NCBI GenBank assembly: GCA_014444615.1
Contig: PVXE01000002.1
Location: 124,001-188,000 of the forward strand
From: Tagaea sp. CACIAM 22H2
GTDB lineage: Bacteria; Pseudomonadota; Alphaproteobacteria; CACIAM-22H2
Length of the DNA stretch: 64,000 nucleotides
Direction: 5' to 3'
Under the pieces are notes generated by a model that was given only the letters and a program-made list of their open reading frames with translations, did not search any database and was not told the DNA's origin. A program made the position numbers and the translations under genes. Below, piece by piece: positions 8,345-18,055 of the stretch (position 1 is its first letter; each line of letters opens with the position of its first letter).

Positions 8345-10644
8345 TTCGCCGCTCCTTTGCGCAGCAACGCCGCGACCGCGAAGGCGGCGATCGCCAGAAC
8401 GGTGATCTCGCCCAGCGTGTCGAGCGCGCGGAAGTCGACCAGAATGACGTTGACGACATTGCGCCCGTTCGCGGCGGCGGCCGAATTCTCGCCGAACCAC
8501 AACGACAGGCGCGGATCGAAGGGGGTGGCGAGGACGCTCGCCAGAACCAGCGCGACTGCGATTCCGGCGATCAGGGCCACGCCCGCGTCGCCAAGCTTCT
8601 CGCGGGCGGTGCGCGTATCCGTTCGGCGCAAGGGCAAGCGCAGCAGTGCTGCCGCCAATATCGCGACCATCAGCGTCTCGACCGAGAATTGCGTGAAGGC
8701 GACATCGGGCGCGCCGAAGGTCAGGAAGATCAGCGCGATCGAGAACCCGACAAGGCCGAGCGCCAGCACGGCCGCGATGGCGGTGCGCGCCATGGCCGTG
8801 GCGGCCGCGCCGATCAGCATCGCCGCGAACAGCAGCAGACGCGGATCGGTCAAATCGTTCGCCGCCGGCCAGGCGGCACCGCCGCGCAAGATCAGCGTCG
8901 CGAGCGTCGCAACCGCCAGCACCAGGAACATCGTCCGCAGATAGCCGCGCAGCGAGCCATGTTGGATGTTCCGCGTGCAGGTCTCTGCGAGTGCGATCAG
9001 CGCTGCAAGACCGCGCTCATACGCGGCGGCGGGCGCAAAGCGGTCGACGACGCGCAACGCCTTGAAACGCGGCACGAGCCGTCCCCACGCGAGATACAGC
9101 GCCACGCCCACAACGATCGTCGCGGCACTCAGCAGCAAAACGGTATTGAAGCCGTGCCAGAGCTTCAGCGGGACGGCGATGGGGCGCCCGAGGATCGCGG
9201 CGGCGGCCGGTTCGACGAATGCGCCGCCGAGCAAGGCGGGCAGGAGACCGGCGATCAGGCCCAGAACGGCGAGGATGATCGGGCCAACGAGCATCGCCGC
9301 GGGCGGATCGTGCGGCTTGTTGGGCGTGGGGGTGGGTGCGCCGAAGAACAGGCGATAAGACATGATCGCCGCGATGGCGACCGTGGCGGCGTTCACGAAG
9401 AAGCCGAGGCCGAGCAGCGCCACGGAGCCGGGGCCGAGATCGAGTTTGGCTTCGTAGATCAGTTCTTTCGCGACGAAGCCGACGAAAGGCGGCAGGCCGC
9501 TCATCGAGAAGGCGGCGAGCGTGGCGGCCAGCGCCGTCAGCGGCATGGCGCGGGCAAGGCCGCGCAGCGCGCTCGCATCGCGCAGGCCCGTTTCGTGATC
9601 GACGATGCCCGCGACCATGAACAACGCCGCCTTATAGAAGGCATGGACGATCAGGAACGTGACGGCGGCGGCGATGGACAGATCGGGCGCGATGCCGATC
9701 AGCATTACCAGCGTGCCCAGTGCCGCGACCGTCGTTTGGGCGAGCACGCGCTTCAAGTCGGTTTCGCGGAAGGCCATCGCCATGCCGGTCGCGGCCGTTG
9801 CGATGCCGAACCCGGCGAGGATCGACTGCCACAGCGCTTCGTCCTGATAGAGCGGATTGAAGCGGGCGAGCAGATAGACGCCGAGCTTCACCATCGTCGC
9901 CGAATGCAGATAGGCGCTGACGGGTGTCGGTGCCGCCATCGCATTCGGCAGCCAGAAATGCAGCGGAACTTGGGCGGATTTGGCGAAGCAGCCCGCGATC
10001 ACCAGCAGCATCGCCGGGATCGCGGCGGGATGGGCAAGGACCGCCTCGCGCGCGGCGAGAATGCCGGAAAGGCTCGTCGTCTCGGCGGCCAGCGCGATCG
10101 GGATAAGGCCGCCCAAAAGCGCCAATCCGCCCGCACCGGTGACCAGCAGCGCTTGCAACGCCGCACGGCGCGCGGCCGGGTTTTCGTGGTCGTAACCGAC
10201 CAGGAAGAACGAGGCGAGGCTCGTCAATTCCCAGAACACGAACAACACGACGATGTCGTCGGCGGTGACCGCCCCCACCATCGCGGTCATGAACAGAATC
10301 AGCACCACGACCAGGCGTCGCAAGCGCGGATCGCCGGCGAGATAGGCGTGCGCATAGATGAAGATCAGCGCGCCGATCCCGGCGATCAGCAGCAGAAAGA
10401 CGAGCGACAACCCGTCGACGCGCAGGCCGCCGGCGATGCCGAGCGACGGCACGGACCAGAAGGGGGCTGTGATCGCGCCGCCATCGCCGATCGTGCCGAC
10501 ATAGCCAAGCGCCATCGCGAACAAGGCGAGGGCGCTGGCCGCACCGAAGGGGGCCACGACGGCGCGGGGAATGCGCGTCGCGGCGAGCGTGGCGGCGGTG
10601 CCGATCAGAATGAACCAAACTGGCGAAAACATACCGATCGCCAT
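8341..10644 (-). CDS. mnhA: Na+/H+ antiporter subunit MnhA (MrpA), NuoL-like
   Basis: This 767-aa protein is first in the antiporter operon. The N-terminal ~500 residues are the NuoL/MrpA pump domain, with the conserved glutamate in [14 protein letters not shown] (near residue 148) and the [24 protein letters not shown] segment. The C-terminal ~250 residues are the NuoJ-like and MrpB-like extension found in MrpA of seven-gene operons ([13 protein letters not shown]). Two starts are possible, ATG at 10644 ([10 protein letters not shown]) or at 10632 (MFSPVW). The Mrp complex exports Na+, Li+ or K+ in exchange for protons and supports alkali and salt tolerance. Confidence 0.95.
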   Translation of the reverse strand: MAIGMFSPVWFILIGTAATLAATRIPRAVVAPFGAASALALFAMALGYVGTIGDGGAITAPFWSVPSLGIAGGLRVDGLSLVFLLLIAGIGALIFIYAHAYLAGDPRLRRLVVVLILFMTAMVGAVTADDIVVLFVFWELTSLASFFLVGYDHENPAARRAALQALLVTGAGGLALLGGLIPIALAAETTSLSGILAAREAVLAHPAAIPAMLLVIAGCFAKSAQVPLHFWLPNAMAAPTPVSAYLHSATMVKLGVYLLARFNPLYQDEALWQSILAGFGIATAATGMAMAFRETDLKRVLAQTTVAALGTLVMLIGIAPDLSIAAAVTFLIVHAFYKAALFMVAGIVDHETGLRDASALRGLARAMPLTALAATLAAFSMSGLPPFVGFVAKELIYEAKLDLGPGSVALLGLGFFVNAATVAIAAIMSYRLFFGAPTPTPNKPHDPPAAMLVGPIILAVLGLIAGLLPALLGGAFVEPAAAAILGRPIAVPLKLWHGFNTVLLLSAATIVVGVALYLAWGRLVPRFKALRVVDRFAPAAAYERGLAALIALAETCTRNIQHGSLRGYLRTMFLVLAVATLATLILRGGAAWPAANDLTDPRLLLFAAMLIGAAATAMARTAIAAVLALGLVGFSIALIFLTFGAPDVAFTQFSVETLMVAILAAALLRLPLRRTDTRTAREKLGDAGVALIAGIAVALVLASVLATPFDPRLSLWFGENSAAAANGRNVVNVILVDFRALDTLGEITVLAIAAFAVAALLRKGAAK

Positions 10645-10711
10645 TCCAAGCGCCGTGCCAGAACCAGATCGGTGGAATTTCAGAGGGTTAGGACGCTTTC
10701 ATTGCGCGGCT

Positions 10712-10727
10712 GTTCACGCGTGTGAAC
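10712..10727. promoter_or_regulatory. Dyad GTTCAC-N4-GTGAAC upstream of mnhA
   Basis: A perfect 6-bp inverted repeat with spacer GCGT lies about 70 bases upstream of mnhA, in the 289-base gap between mnhA and the divergent ABC operon. A related half-site GGTGAAC recurs near 10754-10760. It could be a regulator site for the antiporter operon. Short dyads arise by chance, so confidence is low. Confidence 0.3.
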
Positions 10728-10873
10728 GGTTACAGCGTTCAATTCGTTCGCGTTGGTGAACGATAGCTTCGCCCTGCTTCAAACAAGAAACCGGTGACGA
10801 AAAAAATTAATAAAAACAGTTATATATAAATATTAACTAAAGCGATATGCGAGGATTCGTCAGTCAAAACATC

Positions 10874-10904
10874 TTGACGCGATATGGTATATCATTGCTT
10901 ATAC
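10874..10904 (+). promoter_or_regulatory. Candidate promoter with internal GATAT-GGT-ATATC operator
   Basis: TTGACG (10874-10879) resembles a -35 element, and TTATAC (10899-10904) or GCTTAT (10897-10902) resembles a -10 element. A perfect dyad GATAT (10881-10885) / ATATC (10889-10893) sits between them. It lies about 30 bases upstream of the ABC binding-protein start, downstream of a strongly AT-rich tract (10800-10840). The arrangement suggests a repressible promoter. Confidence 0.45.
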
Positions 10905-10933
10905 GCGCCTCATTTTCCAGTGCGAGGTTGGCG

Positions 10934-12478
10934 ATGACGAAGCGGCGGACGGTGATCTTGGCGGCAATCGCCGCGGTGGCGATTTCAGGAACGGCGATGA
11001 CGCCGGCCATGGCGCAAGACGCTGATCGGGTTCTGCGGGTCGTCGCGCCGTGGGAAATCGGCGGGCTCGACCCGGCAAGTTCCGGTCATATCTTTGCGCG
11101 CCTTCAAGTCGCCGAGACCCTTGTCGGCGCCGACGACGGCGGATTGCCGGTCCCGTCGATCGCCCAGGCCTGGACGGCATCGTCCGACGGTTTGGTCTGG
11201 CGGTTCGAGATGCGGCCGGGCGCCACGTTTCATGACGGATCGCCACTGAATGCGGCGGCCGTCGCGGCGTCGCTCGATCGCGCGCGCACCAGCGCGGCGG
11301 GAATGCTCGTCAACGCGCCGATCACGGCGATCGCGGCGCAAGGCGGGGCGGTGACGATCACGCTGTCGCGGCCGTTCACCGCCTTGCCCGCATTGTTGAT
11401 GCATTCCAGCGCCATCGTTTTGGCGCCGTCCGCTTACGATGCCAACGGCAAGGTCGTACGGATGATCGGCAGCGGCCCGTATCGCGCGACGCTGGTCGAG
11501 CCGCCGCTGCGCGTCGAACTGGAGCGTTTCGCGGGCTGGTGGGGCCCGGCGCCCGCGATCGCGCGGGCGAGCTATCTTTCGGTCCCGCGCGGCGAAACGC
11601 GCAGCGCCATGGCCGAAGGCGGGCAGGCGGATCTCGTCTATATCGTGCCGCCGGAAGCGGTCGCGCGCCTTCAGCGCAACGCGCGCCTCGATACGCGCGT
11701 GCAGCCCATTCCGCGCACGCGCGTGCTGAAACTGAACGCCGCCGCACCTTATTTCGACGATGTCCGCGTGCGTCAGGCGGTCAGCCTGGGCATCGATCGC
11801 GAAGGCATCGCCGAAGCGATCCTGCGCAGCCCCGCCGTGCGCGCGACTCAGATTTTCGTGCCCAGCCTCGCCGAGTGGCATGTGCCGGATCTGCCGCCGC
11901 TCGACCACGCGCCCGCGCGCGCCAAGGAACTTCTCGCCGCTGCCGGCTGGCGGCCGGGCGCCGACGGCATTCTCGCGAAGGACGGCAAGCGCTTCGCCGT
12001 CACCTTGCGCACGTTCTCGGACCGGCCTGAACAGCCCGCGATGGCGACGGCCATTCAAGCGCAATTGCGCGAGATCGGCATCGACGTGAGCGTTGCGATC
12101 ATGAAAAATGGCGAGATCCCCGCCGGGCATCACGACGGCACGCTGCAGATGGCGTTGTTCGCGCGCAACTTCTCGATCGTTCCCGATCCGATCGGCACGT
12201 TGCTGCAGGATTTCGGGCCGCAAGGCGGCGATTGGGGCGCCATGAACTGGTCGAACGCGGAGCTGATCGCCGCGCTGACCGCGCTTTCAGGGCCCATCGA
12301 TGCGGCCGGCCGTGCCAAGGCGCGCGGCGACGTCGCGCGGATCCTGCAACGCGAACTGCCGATCGTGCCCCTCGCATGGTTCGATTACGCGGTCGCGATC
12401 AATCGCCGCGTCGACGGTGCCAGCATCGATCCGTTCGAGCTTTCGTATCGGCTGTCGGCGATGCGATGGGCGCGCTGA
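10934..12478 (+). CDS. Peptide/opine-type ABC transporter substrate-binding protein (SBP family 5)
   Basis: This 514-aa periplasmic binding protein has a Sec signal peptide (charged MTKRR, hydrophobic core, AMA-Q cleavage near residue 25). The SBP_bac_5 fold is recognisable by GGLDPASSGH, the ETLVG strand, FEMRPGATFHDGSPLNA and RVRQAVSLGIDR. Start ATG 10934 is chosen because GAGG lies 6 bases upstream and the signal peptide begins there. An in-frame ATG at 10847 would add an unlikely leader. It opens an operon with two permeases and a double ATPase. The substrate (peptide, opine, glycoside or nickel chelate) cannot be deduced. Confidence 0.92.
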   Translation: MTKRRTVILAAIAAVAISGTAMTPAMAQDADRVLRVVAPWEIGGLDPASSGHIFARLQVAETLVGADDGGLPVPSIAQAWTASSDGLVWRFEMRPGATFHDGSPLNAAAVAASLDRARTSAAGMLVNAPITAIAAQGGAVTITLSRPFTALPALLMHSSAIVLAPSAYDANGKVVRMIGSGPYRATLVEPPLRVELERFAGWWGPAPAIARASYLSVPRGETRSAMAEGGQADLVYIVPPEAVARLQRNARLDTRVQPIPRTRVLKLNAAAPYFDDVRVRQAVSLGIDREGIAEAILRSPAVRATQIFVPSLAEWHVPDLPPLDHAPARAKELLAAAGWRPGADGILAKDGKRFAVTLRTFSDRPEQPAMATAIQAQLREIGIDVSVAIMKNGEIPAGHHDGTLQMALFARNFSIVPDPIGTLLQDFGPQGGDWGAMNWSNAELIAALTALSGPIDAAGRAKARGDVARILQRELPIVPLAWFDYAVAINRRVDGASIDPFELSYRLSAMRWAR

Positions 12479-13407
12479 TCCGCGCGCTGGCGGCGCGGCT
12501 CGTTCAAGCGGCACTGGTGGCACTGCTGGTCGGCGTCGCGTGTTTCGCGATCGTCGAATTGCTGCCTGGCGATCAAGCGTATCGTGTCGCCTCGGCGCGC
12601 TACGGTGAAGATATGGCCAGCGGCAAGGCCGCCGAGGCGGTGCGCGCCGAACTCGGGCTCGACCGTCCTTGGCCGATCCGTCTCGCCGCGTGGTTGGGCG
12701 GGATCGCGACCTTCGATTTGGGCGTTTCGCTGGTTAGCGGCGAGAACGTCGCGGTCGAGCTAGGCCACCAATTCGGTGCGACGCTCGGGCTGTCGCTCTT
12801 GGCGCTCGCTTTATCGGCGGCGGTCGGTATTCCGTTGGGTATCGCGATGGCTTTGCGCGGCGGGGCGCTCGACGCGGGCGGGCTCGTCGTCGCGGCGGCG
12901 TTGCGCGCGACCCCCGCCTATTTGATCGGGCTTGGCCTGATGCTGCTGATTGCGGTGCAGTGGGGATTGCTGCCCGCGGCCGGTTACGACAACGCCGCCG
13001 CGTGGCCCTTGCCGGCGGCGACGCTGGCGTTGGGCCTTGCCGCGATGTCGATGCGCGTGACGCGCGATGCTGCCGCGCGCGTATTGGCACGCGCCGATAC
13101 GCATTTCGCGCGCACGAAGGGTCTGCCGGAATCCGCAGTGCTGCGCCGCCACGTGTTGCGCAACGCGGGCGTACCGGTCGTCGCGTATCTCGGGGTGCAG
13201 CTGGTTTGGCTGGTCGAAGGTGTGGTGGTGGTTGAGTCACTGTTTTCCTGGCCCGGTATCGGGCATGCGCTGATCCACGCCGTCATCGCCCGCGATGTGC
13301 CGATGCTGCAAGGCACCGCGCTCACGATGGGATTGCTGTTCGTGGCGTTGAACGCGGCGGTCGATCTTCTGTGCTTGGCCATCGATCCGCGCGGTCGGCG
13401 CGCATGA
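12466..13407 (+). CDS. DppB-type ABC transporter permease
   Basis: This 313-aa inner-membrane protein has about six helices and the binding-protein-dependent transport signature around VLRRHVLRNAGVPVVAYLG (EAA loop) and the LVEGVVVVESLFSWPGIG motif typical of DppB/OppB permeases. ATG at 12466 overlaps the binding-protein gene by 13 bases. It would form the channel with the next permease. Confidence 0.92.
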   Translation: MGALIRALAARLVQAALVALLVGVACFAIVELLPGDQAYRVASARYGEDMASGKAAEAVRAELGLDRPWPIRLAAWLGGIATFDLGVSLVSGENVAVELGHQFGATLGLSLLALALSAAVGIPLGIAMALRGGALDAGGLVVAAALRATPAYLIGLGLMLLIAVQWGLLPAAGYDNAAAWPLPAATLALGLAAMSMRVTRDAAARVLARADTHFARTKGLPESAVLRRHVLRNAGVPVVAYLGVQLVWLVEGVVVVESLFSWPGIGHALIHAVIARDVPMLQGTALTMGLLFVALNAAVDLLCLAIDPRGRRA

Positions 13408-14195
13408 ACCGCACGACGCTGTTTCGCGCGATCGGCTTCGCGCTGCTCGCCGCCGTCGCGATTTTCGCCCTTCTGGGGCCGGCGCTGATCGAGGCCGATC
13501 CGCTGCGCCAGAATTTACGCGCGGCGTTGCGCCCGCCTTCGGCCGAGTTCCTGTTCGGCACCGATCATCTCGGCCGTTCGATGCTGGCGCGCCTGGCGTC
13601 CGCCGCACGGCTGTCGCTCGGGCTGGCGGCAGCGGCGGTGCTGCTCGCGGGCATTATCGGTACGGCGCTGGGCGCCATCGCGGCGGCATCGCGCGGCGGC
13701 GCGTTGGATCGCGCCTTGTCGGGGCTGTGCGATGCGACGATGGCGCTGCCCGGTCTGCTGACGGTCGTGCTGATCGCCGCCTTGGCGCCGGGCAAGCTCT
13801 GGCCGCTTTATGCCGGGCTCGTCGCCACGCAATGGGTCGAGTTTTTTCGCCCGGTGCGCGCATTGGCGGCGGGGCGTCTGGCGGCGCCGGACGTCGAAGC
13901 GGCACGATTGTTCGGCTTCGGCGGCTGGCATGTTTTCCGCCGCCATTTGCTGCCCGAGCTGACGCCGCTGGTCGGCATGCTTGCGGCATTCGGCGTGGCA
14001 AGTACGGTGCTGGCGGTTTCCACGCTCAGCTTCGTGGGCATCGGCTTGCGCCCGCCCACGCCGGAATTGGGCAGCATGATGGTCGAGTTGCTGCCGCATT
14101 ACGCCGACGCGCCGTGGCAATTGCTCGCACCAGCACTGCTGCTTTTTGCGACGGTGCTGGGATTGCGTCTGGCCGCCGGCGGAGACGAAGCATGA
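13404..14195 (+). CDS. DppC-type ABC transporter permease
   Basis: This 263-aa permease has the N-terminal helix and ADPLRQNL-type leader of the OppC family, FGTDHLGRSMLARLASAARLSL, and the EAA loop near ARLFGFGGWHVFRRHLLPEL. ATG 13404 overlaps the dppB-like stop (ATGA). It pairs with the upstream permease. The length is normal for the family. Confidence 0.92.
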   Translation: MNRTTLFRAIGFALLAAVAIFALLGPALIEADPLRQNLRAALRPPSAEFLFGTDHLGRSMLARLASAARLSLGLAAAAVLLAGIIGTALGAIAAASRGGALDRALSGLCDATMALPGLLTVVLIAALAPGKLWPLYAGLVATQWVEFFRPVRALAAGRLAAPDVEAARLFGFGGWHVFRRHLLPELTPLVGMLAAFGVASTVLAVSTLSFVGIGLRPPTPELGSMMVELLPHYADAPWQLLAPALLLFATVLGLRLAAGGDEA

Positions 14196-15592
14196 GTGCG
14201 GCACCGATGCTGGCGGTCAAGGGCCTGTCGGTTCACGCGGGCGGCAAAGCGCTGGTGCGCGATGTCGATCTGCGCGTCGCGGCGGGCGAATGCCTGGTCG
14301 TGATGGGCGAAAGCGGCTCGGGCAAGTCGCTGCTGGCGCATGCGATCATGGGCGATCTGGCGCCCGGACTCGTCGCGCGCGGCGAAGTCAGCGTCGCGGG
14401 CGAAAGGATCGATGCGTTGACGCAAGACGAGCGGCGCGCGTTCTGGGGCAAGCGGATCGCGTTGCTGCCGCAAGAGCCGTGGCTGTCGCTCGATCCCTTG
14501 ATGCGCGTCGAAAGCCAGATTGCGGAAACCCATGCGCTGGTCGCCGGGCGCGATTGGGCCAACGCGAAGGCATGCGCGGCCAAGGATCTTGGCCGTTTGG
14601 GGCTTTCGGCGTCCGCGCGGCAATTGCCGTTCCGCCTGTCCGGCGGCATGGCGCAGCGCGTGGCCATCGCCGCGACGATGGCGGCGGAGGCGGGGTTGCT
14701 GATCGCCGACGAGCCGACAAAGGGGCTTGATGCCGATGCTTGCGCCGGGGTCGCCGCGTCGCTGCGTGCGCAGATGGAACATGGCCGCGCCGTCGTGGTC
14801 GTGACCCACGATATCGGTCTGGCCCGTGCCCTGGGCGGGCGGATCGCGGTGATGCGCAATGCCGACATGGTCGAGACCGGCGACACGCGCGACGTTCTGT
14901 CGGCGCCGCGCCACGATTATACGAAGATGTTCGTCGCCGCCGATCCGGCGAAATGGCCGCGTCCGGTTGCGCATACCGGCGGCGCGCCGGTGCTGCGAGG
15001 CGAAAGCCTTTCCGCCGCGCGCGGCGCGAAAACCTTGTTCGAGGCTGTCGATGTCACACTCGCACGCGGCGAGATCGCCTGCGTGCAAGGCCCCAGCGGC
15101 GGCGGCAAGACGACGCTGGGCGCGGTGCTGTTGGGGCTTTTGCCGCCGCAGCGTGGCGTGGTGCGCCGCGCGGACGGCGTGGAAGCGTGGCGCTATCAGA
15201 AACTCTATCAAGATCCGGTCGCGGCCTTCGCCCCGTATTCGAGCCTGCGCATGGCGTTGGACGATGTCGTTCGGCTACACGGCGGCGAATGGGCGGCTGT
15301 CGAGGCGATCCTGGCGCGGTTGTCGGTGCCGCTCGACCTGCTCGATCGGCCGCCCAGCCAAGTCTCGGGCGGCGAGTTGCAGCGTGTGGCGATCGCGCGG
15401 GCGTTGATCGTCGATCCGGTTTTCCTGTTCGCGGACGAGCCGACGTCGCGCCTCGATCCGCCGATCCAGCGCGCGACGATGGAATTGCTGCGCGAACTCG
15501 CCGGCGAACGCGGCCTCGCCATGCTGCTGGTGACGCACGATCCCGACCTTGCCGCCGCGATGTCGGCGCGTGACCCCATCCGAATTGGTTAG
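14192..15592 (+). CDS. Fused double ABC ATPase (DppD-DppF type)
   Basis: A single 466-aa chain carries both nucleotide-binding domains of a peptide-type importer. Domain 1 has Walker A GESGSGKS (about 38-45), signature LSGGMAQR and Walker B LLIADEPTKGLD. Domain 2 starts near residue 265, with Walker A GPSGGGKT, signature VSGGELQR and Walker B FLFADEPTSRLD. Fused DppDF proteins are common in alphaproteobacterial family-5 importers. Start ATG 14192 overlaps the permease stop. It completes a four-gene importer operon, and no clear intrinsic terminator follows. Confidence 0.93.
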   Translation: MSAAPMLAVKGLSVHAGGKALVRDVDLRVAAGECLVVMGESGSGKSLLAHAIMGDLAPGLVARGEVSVAGERIDALTQDERRAFWGKRIALLPQEPWLSLDPLMRVESQIAETHALVAGRDWANAKACAAKDLGRLGLSASARQLPFRLSGGMAQRVAIAATMAAEAGLLIADEPTKGLDADACAGVAASLRAQMEHGRAVVVVTHDIGLARALGGRIAVMRNADMVETGDTRDVLSAPRHDYTKMFVAADPAKWPRPVAHTGGAPVLRGESLSAARGAKTLFEAVDVTLARGEIACVQGPSGGGKTTLGAVLLGLLPPQRGVVRRADGVEAWRYQKLYQDPVAAFAPYSSLRMALDDVVRLHGGEWAAVEAILARLSVPLDLLDRPPSQVSGGELQRVAIARALIVDPVFLFADEPTSRLDPPIQRATMELLRELAGERGLAMLLVTHDPDLAAAMSARDPIRIG

Positions 15593-15743
15593 CCGGCTTT
15601 TCCGCTTGATTGCCCAGTTCCCGAGCGGTGCGTGCATAAAGTTGATGCATAATCATGTTTATCCGGGTTCCGTAATTCAATAGAAGCGCCATTTATTCAT
15701 ATAAATCATTAATAATAATGTATTTATAGTGATTTTGGCGGTC

Positions 15744-15782
15744 TGGCACGCAACTTGATTATTAGGAAAGTATCTTTCCTAA
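15744..15782 (+). promoter_or_regulatory. Promoter/operator of the polyamine-type ABC and M24 hydrolase operon
   Basis: A perfect dyad, TTAGGAAAG (15762-15770) and CTTTCCTAA (15774-15782) with spacer TAT, lies directly before the first ORF. Just upstream, TGGCACG (15744-15750), four bases, then TTGAT (15755-15759) resembles a sigma-54 -24/-12 element with correct spacing but A in place of the -12 C. The predicted start point would fall inside the dyad. The whole 15650-15790 stretch is AT-rich. The likely binder is the XRE-cupin protein encoded at the end of the operon (inference). Confidence 0.6.
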
Positions 15783-15786
15783 AACG

Positions 15787-16959
15787 GTGATCGCGTGCGA
15801 TTGCCGCCAAGCTGCCGAGGTCCATTTGGACGCCACCTTGCCACTGCGCGACGCCATTTCCCCGGCCGAAGCATCGCCGGCATCGGCTCGATTGGGCGAG
15901 GCGCTGTCGGTCGCGGGCATCGTACATGCTTATTCCGGGGCGCCGGCTGTGGACGATGTGTCGTTCGATGTGCCGGCCGGCGGTGTCGCCGCGATATTGG
16001 GGCCCAGCGGTTGCGGCAAGTCGACGATGCTGCGGATCATCTCCGGCCTCGTCACGCCGACGGCGGGTGTCGTCCGCCTCGGCGCACGCGACGTGACCCG
16101 TATGCCAGCGCGCGAGCGGCGCGTGGGCATGGTGTTCCAGAACTACGCGTTGTTCCCGCATATGACCGTGCGCGAGAACGTCGGCTACGGTTTGTCCGGC
16201 CTGAAGGGGGCGGAGAAGCGCGCGGAGGTCGACAAGCTTCTCGCCCTCGTGCGGCTCGAGAAATTCGCCGATCGATTGCCGCGCCAAATGTCGGGCGGCC
16301 AGCAGCAGCGCGTGGCGGTGGCCCGCGCGCTGGCGCCCCGTCCGACATTGCTGCTGCTCGACGAGCCATTCGCCGCTCTCGATCGCGCCTTGCGCGCCGA
16401 TATGCAATTCGAGTTTCTGCGCCTGCAACGCGAACTCGGTATCACGACAATCCTGGTCACGCACGACCAGGAGGAAGCGCAAGCTGTCGCCGATCGACTG
16501 ATCGTGATGAACGCGGGCAAGGTCGAGCAGGCGGGCAGCCCATCGGAACTTTACGATCGGCCGAGAACGTTGTTCGTCAACACCTTCGTCGGCCAGGCGT
16601 CGGTGATCAAAGCGAGCGTCGCGGCCGAAAGCGAGACCGCATCGACGCTGCGCTTGTCGACCGGCGACGAGATCCATTTGCCGCGCCGCAGCGGCTTCAT
16701 GCGCGGTACGAACGTCGTCATCGCCGTGCGGCCGGAGCATGTCGTACTGCACGAGAAGCCCGCGCCCGGCGCCATTCCGGCGCGCCGCATGATGGCCGTG
16801 CCGCAAGGCCCGCTGCGCCTGCACGACTTGCTGCTTGCCGACGGCACGCCGCTGAAAGCCGCGGAGCGCCGGGCGCCCGGCGCCTCCGACGCGCCGCCGG
16901 GCGGCACCGTTCACGTCACTTTCGAGCTCGATCACTGCCGTCTCTATCCGTCGTCATAA
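15787..16959 (+). CDS. Spermidine/putrescine-type ABC importer ATP-binding protein
   Basis: This cytoplasmic ATPase has Walker [10 protein letters not shown]-loop [13 protein letters not shown], signature MSGGQQQR, Walker [13 protein letters not shown] and a C-terminal TOBE-like domain (about 280-385), as in PotA/FbpC-type proteins. The longest reading starts at GTG 15787, five bases after the operator, giving 390 aa. A TTG at 15826, with GAGG five bases upstream, gives 377 aa and may be the better start. It heads the operon with a binding protein and two permeases. Confidence 0.9.
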   Translation: MIACDCRQAAEVHLDATLPLRDAISPAEASPASARLGEALSVAGIVHAYSGAPAVDDVSFDVPAGGVAAILGPSGCGKSTMLRIISGLVTPTAGVVRLGARDVTRMPARERRVGMVFQNYALFPHMTVRENVGYGLSGLKGAEKRAEVDKLLALVRLEKFADRLPRQMSGGQQQRVAVARALAPRPTLLLLDEPFAALDRALRADMQFEFLRLQRELGITTILVTHDQEEAQAVADRLIVMNAGKVEQAGSPSELYDRPRTLFVNTFVGQASVIKASVAAESETASTLRLSTGDEIHLPRRSGFMRGTNVVIAVRPEHVVLHEKPAPGAIPARRMMAVPQGPLRLHDLLLADGTPLKAAERRAPGASDAPPGGTVHVTFELDHCRLYPSS

Positions 16960-16991
16960 CCCGAAACCGTCCGAACAGGAGAAGGATCATC

Positions 16992-18032
16992 ATGCTCAAT
17001 CGCAAACTCTCCCGCCGTTCCGTCATGGCGGGGCTCGGCGGCCTCGTGGCCGCGCCGATGCTGGGCGTATCGCGCGCCCGTGCGGCGGGCTCCGTCGTCG
17101 TCGCCGCGTTTCCCGGCTCGTGGGAAGACGCCTATCGTGCGGCCGTCGCGCCGGTCGTGAAGGCGGCGGGCACCGAGTTGGTGCTCGCACCCGCGCTGGC
17201 GCAGGATCAGCTCGCGAAGCTTCTGGCGAGCCAAGGCAAGCCCGCGTTCGATGCGATGATGGTATCGCCCGGTCAGACGACCGAAGCGATCGCGCGCGGC
17301 CTGATCGAAAAGGTCGATCCCAGCAAGCTCAAGAACTGGAGCAAGCTGCTGCCGGCCGCGCAGACCGAGTGGGGCCCCAACGTGACGGTCGAGATCACGG
17401 GCTTCGCCTACAACCCGAACCTCGTGCCCAAGCCCAAGACCTATCGCGAGCTGTTCGACAATCCCGTCTATCACGGCAAGGTCGGCTGGGTCGGCTTCGG
17501 CTCGAACACCGCCACGCTGGCCTGGGTCGAAATCGCCAAGGCGTTCGGCGGCAGCGAAGACAATATGGCGCCCGCGTTCAAGATCCTCGCCGAACATCTC
17601 AACAAGGGCGCGGTGATCGCCAATAGCGGCAACCAGCAAATGGCGCTTTACCAGCAGAACGAAATCGCGGTGTTCATTTCCAGCGTGGGCAACGTCGCGA
17701 ATTTGAAGGCGCGGGGCGTGCCGTGCGAGTTCGCGCATCCGACGACGGGTTCGCCCGCCTTGCCGGTGGCGCTGCATCTCGTGAAGGGGGCCGCGAACCC
17801 CGAAGGCGTCTACCAGTATATGGACGCGGCGATCTCGGCCGATGTGCAGCGCAAGCTCGCCCAGCCGCCGTCCGAAATCCTGCCGACGAACACCGACGTG
17901 CCGCTGACCGACAGCCTGAAGTCGTTCATCAGCGACGCCGACATCAAGAATCTGATCTATCCCAACTGGGCGAAGATCAATCCCAACCGCGCTGCGTGGT
18001 CGGCCGAGTTCGACCGCGTGGTGAAGAAGTAA
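16992..18032 (+). CDS. Polyamine-type ABC transporter substrate-binding protein, Tat-like signal
   Basis: This 346-aa periplasmic binding protein is of the PotD/FbpA type (SBP_bac_6/8-like). Its N-terminus carries twin arginines in SRRSVMAG followed by a hydrophobic core and an ARA-A cleavage site near residue 32, suggesting Tat export. A strong ribosome site (AGGAGAAGGA) precedes ATG 16992. The mature start AGSVVVAAFPGSWEDAY resembles spermidine/putrescine-type binders. The ligand is not identifiable; neighbouring amidase and M24 genes hint at a nitrogenous amide or guanidino-type compound (inference). Confidence 0.9.
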   Translation: MLNRKLSRRSVMAGLGGLVAAPMLGVSRARAAGSVVVAAFPGSWEDAYRAAVAPVVKAAGTELVLAPALAQDQLAKLLASQGKPAFDAMMVSPGQTTEAIARGLIEKVDPSKLKNWSKLLPAAQTEWGPNVTVEITGFAYNPNLVPKPKTYRELFDNPVYHGKVGWVGFGSNTATLAWVEIAKAFGGSEDNMAPAFKILAEHLNKGAVIANSGNQQMALYQQNEIAVFISSVGNVANLKARGVPCEFAHPTTGSPALPVALHLVKGAANPEGVYQYMDAAISADVQRKLAQPPSEILPTNTDVPLTDSLKSFISDADIKNLIYPNWAKINPNRAAWSAEFDRVVKK

Positions 18033-18055
18033 CCGGGCGAAGAGGGGAACGCAGG

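Noticed and set aside
8281-10725. 814-codon open frame on the plus strand
   Set aside because: It is antisense to mnhA and has a low-complexity Arg/Gln/Asp-rich translation; mnhA is unambiguous.
15598-15650. Possible terminator after the double ATPase gene
   Set aside because: CCGCT and AGCGG can pair, but with a long loop and no T-run; not convincing.
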